A stretch of 64,000 nt of DNA from Coriaria nepalensis (lineage: Eukaryota > Streptophyta > Magnoliopsida > Cucurbitales > Coriariaceae). The DNA lies in contig CP114489.1 in NCBI GenBank assembly GCA_027186245.1, positions 441,501 through 505,500 of the forward strand, read 5' to 3'. The notes under the pieces are model-generated. The model did no database searches. It saw only the letters and a list, made by a program, of their open reading frames with translations, and was not told where the DNA came from. Below are positions 45,753 through 59,319 of this stretch, one piece after another. Position 1 is the first letter of the stretch. The number at the start of each line of letters is the position of its first letter. The position numbers were made by a program, and so were the translations under genes.

Positions 45753-48224
45753 TCATCATCATCATCGTGATCGGAATCGTCGACTGCCGTGCCTAATTTG
45801 GAGTTATTAAGGTGTAATCAATAAACATTTATAAACACATACATACATGATACTATGTATGTATGCTCTTTTTTTTTTTCCTTTATCAGCTGGATGTGTG
45901 CATTGAAATAATTTAAATAATATGCTCTTTTGATCTTCTTTATAAGGTGCTTTGAAGACTTTGTTGTAAGACTTGATTAGTCATTTTGACACTTTGATAC
46001 TTATTATTAGCTTAGCTGATACGAATTGAGATTATAAGCTAAGTAAGGTGCGTATAAATAGTATAGTACATGTGGTGTGGAATCCACTACATTATGCTCC
46101 GGCGCCTGGAAAAATAGTAAGCAATTGAACCACGTTTTTTGTTCTCATAATCGCTTTATATATTAATGGCTACAAATTAAAACGTGGATTTAGTAAATGT
46201 AAAACATGATTATTATATGCTTTTTGGCTGTCGATTATGACAACATTAATCTTTTTTTGTACTGGTGATGTCCGAGACTGGATCGGAAATGAAACGACGT
46301 CGCCCATACCGATTCACACATTAATCCTTATACTGCTTCTTCTTCTTCGACCGCCAGTCCCGCCACCAACTCCTTCTGCTTCTTCTTCTTCTTCTGCGAC
46401 CGTCACCATCACCGATTCACCAGCTCTTGTTTCAGGTACCATATACATAAAGTGACATTAAAGTCTGTAGCCTGAAATCAACTTTGTTTTCTCTAATCAA
46501 CAAAATTGTTTTACTTCCTCAAAATGTGTTTCTTTTCTTCTTTGAATTGATTTTATGGCTAATTACTATATGGGTCTCTGTTTGCGGTGTTGCTATGGAT
46601 TTGCCACCAAAGACCAAAGTAATGATGTAAATACAATATGATGGTGAACGTTGCATCATAGATGATCCAATAATGTTTAGAAGCTCATTTTAAGAACTTT
46701 AAAATGGGAACAGAAACCAAAAAAAGCAAGCACCAAACTTGTTTCTTTTTTCTTCTATATTTGACATTGAAAAGTGCAGTGGATTTAATGATTGTTGGCT
46801 GTTGAGTACAAATTAGATTGTCTGAAATCGATTTTTTCTTTAGTGAAGAGGTTTTTTTGGCTGTGATAATAGTACATGAGGTGTTTTTTCTATTTTCTAT
46901 GTTGGTTCAAGAATCAGAAGCCATAATAGTATATACACTAATAAGACTTGATTTGTTTTCATTGAAAACCCGTTGATTTATTATGGACCATGTGACAGTG
47001 TTACTTGGAACTATGAACATGATTTCTTCATCCCTTAGTAATAGTTCTTCTATTCACTGCGACATTTAAAAAGTGTGTTATGTGGTAGACCTGTTACTTG
47101 GGAAAATAAGTTGTGTTTACAGATCTATTAGCACAAAAACTCATAGTCTTGAGTCAATTAAAATTATATGCAAAAAAAAAAAAAGAAGGTTCATTATGAA
47201 ATAAGCTAATTGCCATGGATGCTAATTGTCCACAATGGTCATGTAAAACAAGGGTTTAAATTAGTTAGAGAATTTCTTAAATAAATCATATTTATTGATA
47301 TATTTTAATTATATATAAAATTAAAATAATATATGATTCAATAGTATAACACTGACCGATAAATAGATTAAAATCAGTATACTAAAAAATTTATGCAGCT
47401 AATTATTCTTAAAACTTTGTAATGCCTATTTTCTGTAAATAGGGTTGATAGTAAGCGCCCGTGAGTGTTGCAGAATGTTTTTCTTTTTTCTATTGTTGGG
47501 CAAGACATAAACTGTTGAACTGCATGTCATTTTAAACTTCTGGAACGGCATGTTGTTTCAAAAAAGAACATGCAAGAGCAGAATGTAAAGCTTCCGTCAC
47601 AAGACACCGATTTTGAAGCTAATCTCAGTAACAGACAACTACCAGATTCGCTCATGCCACTAAACTATATGTGTCAGTTTAACGGACATCGTTTTTGTAA
47701 GATGAGAAGGCCGACGAGTCGTCTGAATAAATTTGTGAAGGTTTCACTCCACGTACTCTCAAGCTCCACTGAGTATTAATAATTGATTCAAGCTTTTCCA
47801 AACAACAAGGCATATACCATTATTGCAAAAGCAAATCCATGACAATTGGAAAAAAGTTTCACTTCACATAAAGCCTCTTAAAATTTTCACTTTTTGTACA
47901 AATTACAAAGAAACCAGACGCTATACATGTTTTTATATCTAATTTCTCTGAAAAAGAAAAAGAAAATCAAATAAAATAAACTACCACTACCTTACAGTCC
48001 GACCTCAATCTTTCAAACGAATCAGAAAAAGAATGGAGTCGGAGAAAAGGCCGGAATAACCACCGAAGCCGGACGTTGCCTGAGAGATTCAGAAAAGAAA
48101 AAGAAAAATATTAAAAGCCATAATTAACCTTTAAAAAAATACAACAAAAATATGTGTTCCACATAAATGGGAAATAACAGAAACCAGAAAAAAAAAAAAT
48201 GAAGAAACGTCGTCTCATTAGTCA
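45753..48224. other. Spacer downstream of the terpene synthase
   Basis: Mostly AT-rich. A CT/TTC-rich stretch with a Pro/Ser-rich open frame (46237-46455) ending in TTTCAG|GTACC resembles the first exon or leader of a gene, but I find no continuation. A second open frame at 47570-47779 has no family likeness. Neither is called a gene. Confidence 0.35.
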
Positions 48225-48581
48225 TTACCCATAATCCTCGTTGTACGTAGGGGAGTGAACTCTGTCTACGTGGGACCCAGTCTTTCTCTTACTCTTGACC
48301 ACCACTCTCTCAGGTTTGACCGCCTTATTTTCACTCACCGCTTTCTCTATCATCGCCCCCACCTTGTCCTCCAAAATCACCCCTAACGACGGTTTCCACT
48401 CCTCAGAAGAAGACGCGGACCGCCGCCTCCTTCGTTGCTGGTGATGCTTCCTCGCTGTCCGAATAACCAGCTGCGATCTCGCCTCTTCCGAGTACGGTGG
48501 CGGTGGCGTTGTCTGCCCCTCTGTACGTGTCTTCCCGGCAGTAGGGCCAATGCATGAGACGAGTTCAAAGAAGAACCTCAT
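48225..48581 (-). CDS. Small uncharacterised plant protein
   Basis: Single-exon frame of 118 residues. It begins MRFFFELVSCIGP, a hydrophobic Cys-containing start, followed by a Pro-rich PPPPYSEEARSQLV, a very basic Arg run (QQRRRRRSASSSEEWKPSLG) and VILEDKVGAMIEKAVSENKA. A TATA-like TATAAAATA lies at about 48797-48805 on the minus strand, 215-225 bp before the ATG, with a GAGAGA leader between. The composition and context argue for a real gene. I do not recognise the family and give no function. It may correspond to the small protein locus At5g54585 next to ORRM2 in Arabidopsis, but that is only positional. Confidence 0.65.
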   Translation of the reverse strand: MRFFFELVSCIGPTAGKTRTEGQTTPPPPYSEEARSQLVIRTARKHHQQRRRRRSASSSEEWKPSLGVILEDKVGAMIEKAVSENKAVKPERVVVKSKRKTGSHVDRVHSPTYNEDYG

Positions 48582-50424
48582 GATAATATTGTTGCAAATT
48601 CTGTAAAAATATTGAACCGGAGAGAGAGAAAGAGAATTGCAGGATGAGAAACGGAGCTGCTAATTCTCCTCCTGCTCCTCCTCCTGCTCCTCCTCCTAGT
48701 ACGTACTACTTGTTGGTACGTGGTAACAGCTTCTTTTTTTAGTGTTGATGAGTTTTTGATGGAGGGCTGATTGCAGGTAAGCCATCACCTATCGGCTTAT
48801 TTTATAGCGAGTTGGTGTTTGGTTTATCTTCCGGTTTCGAAACTACCCATTTTTTGTTTCTTTAATTACTAACAGTACCCTCTGATGGCGGCGATTTTTA
48901 TGCTAACAGTACCCTAACTTTTAACTACTGTTTTTTTTTTTGTTTTTTCATGATTAATGACTATGTTTAAAGATTATGTTCTGACAGGCTAAACATATTA
49001 CTCTTGTAAGAATTAATAATTCATCAAGTTGGTGGCTAATACATTTATAATTAACTATATTAATTTTACTGTTACTTACGTATTACAACATCATGTGCTA
49101 AAATCAAACCTTAGCTTACTCAAATATCATCTATATACTATATGTTCCAACATGAAAGCAGCCAATATTTGTTTTTCAATGATATCGTGTTTCTTAAATA
49201 TAACTTCGACTTAATCTTCAATTAGAGTTTGAGATAATCTTATGCATCTTCTTTACAATTGTTGTTCCTCTTTTTCATCAATCAAAGTTTATCTTTTCCT
49301 GCCCAATATCTCAAAATAAAGTTAATTAGTTGCCAACTTGTCATTAGTTTAAGTTTCAAATCAAGTCCAATTTTTTTCCCTTAAAAGGAAAGCCAAGTAA
49401 GTGAGAGTTGTTATATTTTTATATGTATATTATATATTCTTTGTAGTGTTTTAATGACTCAAGACATTTCACCATTTTTCTCATGAAAAATGGCTATCGG
49501 GCACTCCTCCACTAATTTTACGAGCACGTGAGAATTTTTTTTTAATGCATTATTATTTTACTGTATATTTTATTTATTAAAATTAGGTAAATTAGTATAT
49601 TGTTTTGAAGTGAAGTCCACGTCACCATTCCTGTTTCTTTTCTTCTTGTTAGTCGGCAACGTGCATTATAGATATTTGTGTATGGCGAGTCATAACAAGC
49701 TTGATGATAAGGCTCTAACTTCAAAGAAAATGAAGTCTTCATCGACATACTAATTGTGACATCACGAAAAGGAAATGAAATAAAAGATCTGAAGATATCA
49801 CAACGTTTGGAGAATCAGAACCTCAGTTCTCCACCTGTTTGATGCTTCTGAAAACCTTTCACCTATTTCCTTCTCGAAGAAAAAGCGACTACCCATCACG
49901 AATGCTATGAACAACCCCACCATATCAACGCGACAAATCTTTTGCCTTGCATTATGAAAAAACGACAACAGGGCTACCATTCAATGTATCCAGCTTCAAC
50001 CAAAAGAACTCATGTGTTCTTAAACTGATGATAATGCACTTCGAACGAAAGAAGCAGCTGGTTCCGTTCTTTTCCATGTCTTAGAATTTTCTGCGAGTTG
50101 CTTGGACAGTAAGGCAATGCTGTATTGCTATTGGTGGGTTTAGAGTCACATGTGTTTACGAGCAATTAATGGGTTGGATAAGGTATAAATTTTTTCATTT
50201 CATGTTCACACTGGAGAAGTTGTAAAGGGGCAAAGGAAAAAGAGACAATTACTATAATTTGGAGTAAATTGGGCCCCAAATTGATTAGAGAATGCAATAC
50301 ACGTAAGACAATCAAATGGTTGACATAGTATTTCTGTCTTAATCCGCTCTTGATTGTTCAAGGTTCTAATAATCTTATGCCACAACTAATTAAAGAGAGA
50401 ACAGGTTCCTGGCAATGGAGAAAG
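48582..50424. other. AT-rich spacer upstream of the small protein gene
   Basis: Promoter of the 48225 gene, then AT-rich DNA. A minus-strand open frame at 49798-49980 (RVDMVGLFIAFVMG, GERFSEASNRW) faintly resembles the start of PIF/Harbinger transposases but is too short to call. Confidence 0.35.
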
Positions 50425-50656
50425 TGTTGGAAAATTGGGAGGAGTTGCAAAGACAGGTAAAATGCCCGTTTCGGAAGACAAAACAGAGATAATATTATTC
50501 TATAATGCTTACTACTTGAAGCAGTTTTTACTTCTATTTATACAAAAAAGTAAAATTATTTTGCTGCAAATAAGGGAAATGACAAGCTATCAAGCTAACA
50601 CTTTCCATCAACTGAAATTATGGAAGTTAACATTAAACATCTTTAAAATTCTAACA
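50425..50656 (-). repeat. 3' LTR of the TRIM-like element
   Basis: 232 bp, bounded by TG and CA on both strands, with polypurine tract at its inner edge (50657-50665) and GAAAG outside. Confidence 0.93.
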
Positions 50657-52042
50657 CTCCCCCTTGAAGGTGTTAATGCAACTTCAAATACTCTTTAAAA
50701 TTCTTATGAGTTTCAATCTCCCCCTTAAATTGAAATATCTCATTTTCTTCATCTTCATCCTCAATCACTGGAGGTGTGTTCAAAAATAAAATTTTCGGAC
50801 TCATTTCGAGTAACTTTGAGCGAATCGGTTAAAGCAAGCCGGGTGCTCATTGGGCCCCATCAACACATGCTAAAACCGTATCTTACCCGATTACTCTTTT
50901 ATCTCTTAATGTACTAAATTTTTGATCCTTTCTATTGGGCCAAAATTATATCGACAGTCCATTTTTTTCTTTGAGCTTAATTATTTTTTTTTTTAGCCCT
51001 TGAGCCAAAAAAAGGTGCTAATTTTTTTTTTTTTTGACCCATGATTTTTCAGCTTCCTTTTTTTCGGCTTTTGCTCTTTAGGTGCACATACCTATGCCCC
51101 TCTTTTCAGGCTCTACTTTTAGCCTTTCATTTTCTTTAAGGCATGTTTGCCTTTCCTTTTTTTCTACCCGTTGAGCATGAAAGCCTTACTTGGGTCAATT
51201 TCTTTTAGCTGGCATGATTGATAGCTTTTTTCAGGCTATACTTTAGCTTTTCATCATTTTAAAGCATGGGGAAACATATCCACATCCCTACTTTCAAGTA
51301 ATTTTTATGCTTTTGTCTCACATGTCACACTCGCATTCTCTCTCCGCTACCTCTTCTTCACCTTCATGAGACGAAAATAGCTTCTATGGCAGAGAGCTTC
51401 AGGCGGCAACAATGGCAACCTTCCTTTCAGGGTGACGACTCTGGCATCTTCCCCTTCTTTCTCTTCGGCAAATATTGGCAGCATCTTCATATAGCTGCAA
51501 TCTTCTTCGCCATTCTCGGATCTCACTGGATCTCGTACTCTGGTGGTCGGATCTCGTTGGATCTACTTACTCCACCGGTCGGAACTCGCTGGATCTCTTC
51601 ATCACAGCTTTCTTCATATTCCTGAGACAAAAACTCAAAAATACATTTTATATATCAACTCCTCCTTTATCTTCTTCGTGAGCTACAGAGGAGCGGCGGC
51701 CATGGATTCACCAGAGGACAATCGCCTTCCTCCTATTCTCTACCTCCTCGATCGACAAATCCGGGAAGTTGACAGGAAGCGTCACCGGAGCTCGTCGCCT
51801 CTTGGTTGTAGCTTCTCTCTGTCTTCTTCTTCTACATCGGATCTGGTTTCTCTTCGATCTTCAGCTTCATAGCAGTCCAAGAAGTTGACAGGAAGTATCA
51901 CCAAAACTCATGGCTACTCTTAAGCTCATGGTTTCTCGGCCGGATCTTCACTCTCCATCTTCTTCACATTCGATGCTGCTGAAACATGTAAACTCTCTTC
52001 TTGCGGAAAAACTGGTCCCTTAAGAATAGGGCTCTGATACCA

Positions 52043-52274
52043 TGTTGGAAAATTGGGAGGAGTTGCGAAGACAGGTAAAATGCTCGCTTCGGAAGACAAA
52101 ATAGAGATAATATTCTTCTATAATGCTTACTACTTGAAGCAGTTTTTGCTTCTATTTATACAAAAAAATAAAATTATTTTGCTGAAAATAAGGGAAATGA
52201 CAAGCTATCAAGCTAATACTTTCCATCAACTGAAATTATGGAAGTTAACATTAAACATCTTCAAAGTTCTAACA
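52043..52274 (-). repeat. 5' LTR of the TRIM-like element
   Basis: 232 bp, next to the tRNA-Met primer site at 52031-52042, with GAAAG outside at 52275-52279. Confidence 0.93.
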
Positions 52275-52339
52275 GAAAGACCAACCAGCCAGACTCAATA
52301 AGTAAAAGAATATATCTTTTTTTATTACAGGAGAACTCA

Positions 52340-52679
52340 TCAACAGCCATATGGAAGCGGGTTGTTGTTCTGGAACGGAGTAGGTGGCGGTCTCGGCCTT
52401 GCATACTCCGCAAATATAACCCAACCATCAAGAAACTACAGAGCACAAACCAAATGAAGAAAAATACGAAAAGTTAAGTCACAGGCATTATAGTTTTGTT
52501 TACTTGTTATGTTGTTGTCATTCATTACGTAAAGAAGGTCAATCCCAACTTAGTCTCTGCTCATGAACTCACCTTGCCATCCATGCCCTCTATACCTTTA
52601 CCAGCATCTTCAAGGGTAGAATATCTAACAAAGCCGAACCCTTTTGAATATCCCGATGCACGATCAGTCACCACTCTAG
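52340..52679 (-). pseudogene. ORRM2: 3' half of an ORRM2-like RRM protein gene, 5' exon not found
   Basis: Two exons of an organelle RNA-recognition-motif protein: 52679-52573 (RVVTDRASGYSKGFGFVRYS, including RNP1 KGFGFVRY, to GMDGK) and 52435-52340 (FLDGWVIFAEYARPRPPP to the stop). Splice signals are intact (acceptor TTTCAG, donor AAG|GTGAGT, acceptor CTGTAG). The first part of the RRM (LFVSGLS-type RNP2) and the targeting peptide should lie upstream at higher coordinates, but I find no trace before the next gene's promoter at about 53900. Either the gene is 5'-truncated or exon 1 escaped me. The identity is supported by FLDGWVIFAEYARPR and by the neighbour BGLU41. The TRIM-like element sits 60 bp past the stop. 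Confidence 0.7.
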
Positions 52680-53978
52680 CTGAAACCAGTAAGAAATTCA
52701 AGCGTTTACTGCTGTTATTATTCTCAACTCTCAACGTTATATGAAAATTGCATAGACTTAAAAATAATAATAAATAAATAACTTAAAACTAGCGTTTGGA
52801 TTTAAGTCGCTATTTCCGGAAATTCTTTTAACATTTTTGGTTGGTATTTTTTTCTTGCGACATCTGCTGTGAGAACAGTGTGAACATCATTGAAAGATTA
52901 ACATCAAGTTGTACATATTTGTTCCGAAGCCTACGGCTAAGTATTTAACCAAGTACTTATATAAACTTCAAACTAAATATATATACACATTATTCCTACA
53001 GGCCATGGAAAAAGACCAACCAAGCTTCACTGCAAAGTAGAGAACTCATCCTTCTCGGCCGCGGCCGGGGTAAGCGGTGGTTGATGCCTTGCTTAACAGT
53101 ATACATATATATGATCATGATCCATGAAAGTTGAGTTGTATCATCAATCAAAATCCCAAATGGTTAAATTCTTCACTTTTTTTTTAATTTTATTTTTATA
53201 TTTATTTTAAGAATTGAATTCCCAGCATAAATTCAATTCCTTATGTTTCCAAGTGGGGGAGAATTTTTGTTCTTTGGATTTGGGGTTGGGAATTGCTCGT
53301 GCAAGAAAAAATTAATTTAATTACGTATTTAAGAACCCGTGAGCAAAATTTACGTAGTGAAACTCATGATATTTTATTATAATTATATAATTTATTTATT
53401 TAATTATTAAAGTCGGTGAAATTCATAAATTCAATTGATCTTAAATCCGATGACGTGATATGAAGGAGTTTTTTTTTTTTTTTTTAATTAAAATAATTAT
53501 TACAAAATAAAATAAATTTAGATTCTTAAGCTTTCCGGTCTTTTTAAGTCATAAGCTCTTTCTTGCTTATACTCCAAGCAAAGCCCAGAAATCCCAAAAC
53601 AAGGAAACAAAAAGCTTGCATATTACCAAACGTGTCATATGTAATCCCCAGGTGTGGTGTGTTGATGGTGTCTGATCTACTTGTGTAATAATATTACAAT
53701 GACGTGTAGAGAAGTATAATAAGAAGGAACAAACAAGGAAAGATTACCTTACAATTTTGCCAACCTTAATAGTTTAGCCCTCTTCTGCTCTTCACTCGCA
53801 GAAAATCGAACTTCAAACTCGAGAGACTTGTCTGCCAATTTCTTTATACCATATTCACCTTTACAACAAAGAAAACTGACATTAATCCTTCCCCCTTATA
53901 AAAGGATCGTTCGGAAAAGAAAAAGAAACATCTGTTTTCTAACTTCTTTTTATTCATAATCGAAAGAAGTTCTTCTCC
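52680..53978. other. Spacer between the ORRM2 remnant and BGLU41
   Basis: AT-rich. The BGLU41 promoter has a TATA box TATAAAAG at 53897-53904, about 75 bp before the ATG. No recognisable ORRM2 first exon. A minus-strand frame ending at 53752 is noted under rejected items. Confidence 0.45.
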
Positions 53979-56770
<2,792 letters not shown>

Positions 56771-58264
56771 ACTATTCTTATGCGGCCATATCCGGCCGAT
56801 AATGTACCGTACATGATACAGTTAAACTTTGGAAGAATTGAAAGGAAGTACAGAGGAACAAGATTTCATAAGTCTTTGCCCCAATTGGCAGATAGTAAAA
56901 AATTCTGCAAAGTTCTTGTTTATTGATTAGATACTTGTAACAATTGCAAATGAATTTTCAATAGCTCCCGCAAGTTATAGGCTTTATAGTTTATACCCAC
57001 AAGCCAAGAATCATAATCATAAAATTGAAAATAATAATAATGATAAAAAAAAATGCAGCTCATCTGCTTAATGTATAAACAAAGAGAAACTAAACGCAGA
57101 AATATGCACATTTATAATTTATAAATGAAGAAAGCAAAAATGTGATTATAAGAAACTGTGTCAAAATAATGGGAATTTCCATACCAAGCTAGAAATTGAA
57201 AGAATGCGACTCTTCTTGTTCTGATTCCTCCTCTTCCTCTTTGTCAGTTGCAGAGGCTGAATTAAAGAAGCTTGAAGAAAGGAAATGGATGGGCCGGGTC
57301 GGGTGGGATCCTGGCTCTGGTCGCTCGCCCGAAGATAGTTTTCGGGTCAGGCCCAATTATAATGGTTTGATCCGTAGCTCTTCGCGCTAATAATACATAG
57401 TAACCGTCGTCTTCATGAAGCTATGTTGGACCTCTCTCTCTCTTTCTCTTCCTCCTCCAGAAATTCGAGACACAGTCCGTTGAATCTCTCTGGTTCCGCT
57501 TATAGAAAGCTTCAACTAGCTCCATTGCATCAACTAGCTCGGGAGGAGGAAGTTCCGAAAGCATGTATAGGCAAGTATAATTTCTGTATGGATTTGCAGA
57601 TAGCATTAATTCGTGCCCTAACCTGATGTCCTTTTCACTTGCATCAACTTGTTTTACAGGGAAAGGACTCATCTCCGTTCGATAGCGGTCTTGATTCATA
57701 GAGCAAAACCGCATGAACATGTCACTGTTTGCTGCTCAGAATTTATGTAAGCTATCTTAGGTTGGAATCATTTATGTAAGCTATCGTAGGTTGGAATCTT
57801 ATGGTATGCTTTGTTTGGTTTCAAGGATAACAATGGAGAGTAAAGAAAGTAAAACAGGCGTGAAAATGTTAGCTGCTTGCTTTGTTTTTTAAAGATTGTC
57901 GAGTACTTGGGGCTAAATCTTGATTCTCTTGTTACTCTCTCTCTGTCTCTCTATGAACTATATAGAGGACAAAACCCTGCTCGGATCCTCAAGGAAATCA
58001 GTTCACAAGCAAATGAGGGGAAAGCCTCATTCGGATGCAGCTATGAATGAATGGATAGTCAGATATCAACATATCGACGCCATTGCCAAATCAATTTTGA
58101 TGTCTTTAAGTTAGAGTTAAGTCCTCTAGCTGCTTTTTATCTTAATATCACCTTTGGTTAGTATTTCACGACTGAGTATTTTGATTTCATGAAGTCAGTA
58201 TGCTTGGTACAGGTAGGGGTTTTGTGTCTAGGCCTTTGAAAAAAGGTGCAAAGTAGTAGTAATT
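56771..58264. other. Spacer with unassigned open frames
   Basis: After the BGLU41 3' flank there is a plus-strand open stretch at 57196-57390 (Ser-rich, then AEAELKKLEERKWMGRVGWD, with no ATG) and a minus-strand frame at 57421-57720 over a CT-rich tract. The 57196 stretch could be an exon of an unrecognised gene; I cannot find start or splice partners. A further ORF at 57920-58114 is also unassigned. Confidence 0.3.
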
Positions 58265-59075
58265 GGCCCCACTAAATCCATAAATTTGGGCCTAAGCGCA
58301 GCACAGAATAACTCTATATGTTCCTGGATCTGTGAATAACATCTTCATATTGGCATTAGTCGTGGCTAAAGATGCAGATTTATGACTATCCTCAGCCCAA
58401 TAATTAAATAAATTCGGCCTCGTTGTGCCATAACAATTTCAGAAATTGGGTGTCGTGGCCCAATAATTACCAAGTGAGAGACTATCTGGGCCTCGTTGAG
58501 CCTATTCATTTTTAATATGTGCCGTTTTGTAGCCCAATAATTGGAAAACATGGGCCTCTCTGCAGCCCACTAATTTTAAATTTAGGTCGAAGTATGTCTC
58601 AATAAAGGGGCCTAGTTTCGGCCCGTATTAAAATTTGGGCTGACGGACGGTCCAATTATATCATTTAGGGGACTTTCGTTGGGCCCAGAAATATGGGCCT
58701 TCTTCGGCCCATCAATTTAATAATTGGGCTACATATGGCCAGCTGCGGCCCAATACTTCAGGTTGGCTATTAAGATTTGGACCGAAGGGCCCAATAAATA
58801 AACTTGTATTTGGGCCGCGAGACGGTCCATTAATTTCAGTTTGGGGTTTGGCCCATTAATTTAGAAAATTGACCGAAGTTTGAGCCCAGTAATATGATAA
58901 ACTGGGCCTCGTTGGGCCCATTAATTTACAATTTGGGCCATCATGAGCCCGATAGTTTTATATACTGGGACCGTTATATCCAGAAATTGGGCCTACTCGG
59001 GCCCATTAAGTCCAAAATTGCGACTGGATTATTGGTAAATAAAATATTGGGCCAAGTATGAGTGAGGGCCCAGAT
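58265..59075. repeat. Degenerate array of TGGGCC...GGCCCA interrupted palindromes
   Basis: About 800 bp with over 20 GGCC cores. The rough unit is AATTTGGGCC, 5-10 bases (often TCGTT or TTCGG), then GGCCCA and TTAATTT, repeating about every 30-45 bp. The best pair is at 58901-58926 (TGGGCCTCGTTGGGCCCATT). Units are diverged and carry gaps. It lies between BGLU41 and the 3' end of ESV1 and encodes nothing. Confidence 0.85.
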
Positions 59076-59319
59076 TTTATCGAATGATTGTACAGTCAAT
59101 CCTCTTCTATTCAAAATTATGACCCAAGTACTCTCATAATCACTTTTCCTCAACAAACCCCCCCCCCCCCCGCCAACCAAAAAAGAGAACATAAAATTGA
59201 AATACAAAAGAATAAACAAATTAACGAGCAACCGAAAACATGTTCCGCAACATGATTAAATCAAATATAAAGTTCTAGAGCTAACAAAAATAAATATGGG
59301 TCCTGCATAATCAAACTTT
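59076..59319. other. ESV1 3' flank
   Basis: AT-rich sequence that should hold the ESV1 3' UTR. It includes a run of 14 C at 59158-59171. Confidence 0.45.

Larger units (their letters stand above)
50425..52274 (-). mobile_element. Small non-autonomous LTR retrotransposon (TRIM-like) with target-site duplication
   Basis: A complete 1850-bp element. Two 232-bp LTRs (50425-50656 and 52043-52274) begin TGTTGG and end CTAACA as read on the plus strand. By eye they differ at about 11 sites (about 5%). Both sides carry the 5-bp duplication GAAAG (50420-50424 and 52275-52279). On the minus strand the right LTR is followed directly by TGGTATCAGAGC (52042-52031), the initiator-Met tRNA primer site, and the polypurine AAGGGGGAG (50665-50657) precedes the left LTR. 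The 1386-bp interior has no gag or pol likeness, so movement must have depended on proteins from another, Copia-like element. Confidence 0.95.

Noticed and set aside
46237..46455. Pro/Ser-rich frame ending at a donor-like TTTCAG|GTACC
   Set aside because: Low complexity (CTT repeats) and no following exon recognised.
49798..49980. Possible PIF/Harbinger transposase fragment on the minus strand
   Set aside because: Only about 40 residues with weak likeness; no DDE motifs or terminal repeats seen.
52980..53035. Likeness of GGAAAAAGACCAACCAAGC to the TRIM-like element's insertion site
   Set aside because: About 25 bp of partial match without extension; not enough to claim a duplication.
53752..53900. 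Minus-strand open frame ending KRAKLLRLAKL, with coding-like composition
   Set aside because: No ATG, no family likeness, and it lies in the BGLU41 promoter. It does not match the missing ORRM2 exon.
57196..57390. Ser-rich plus-strand frame with AEAELKKLEERKWMGRVGWD
   Set aside because: No ATG at its start and no splice partners found; kept only as a note in the spacer.
57421..57720. 99-residue minus-strand frame
   Set aside because: It is antisense to a CT-rich tract, has low-complexity ends and matches no family I know.
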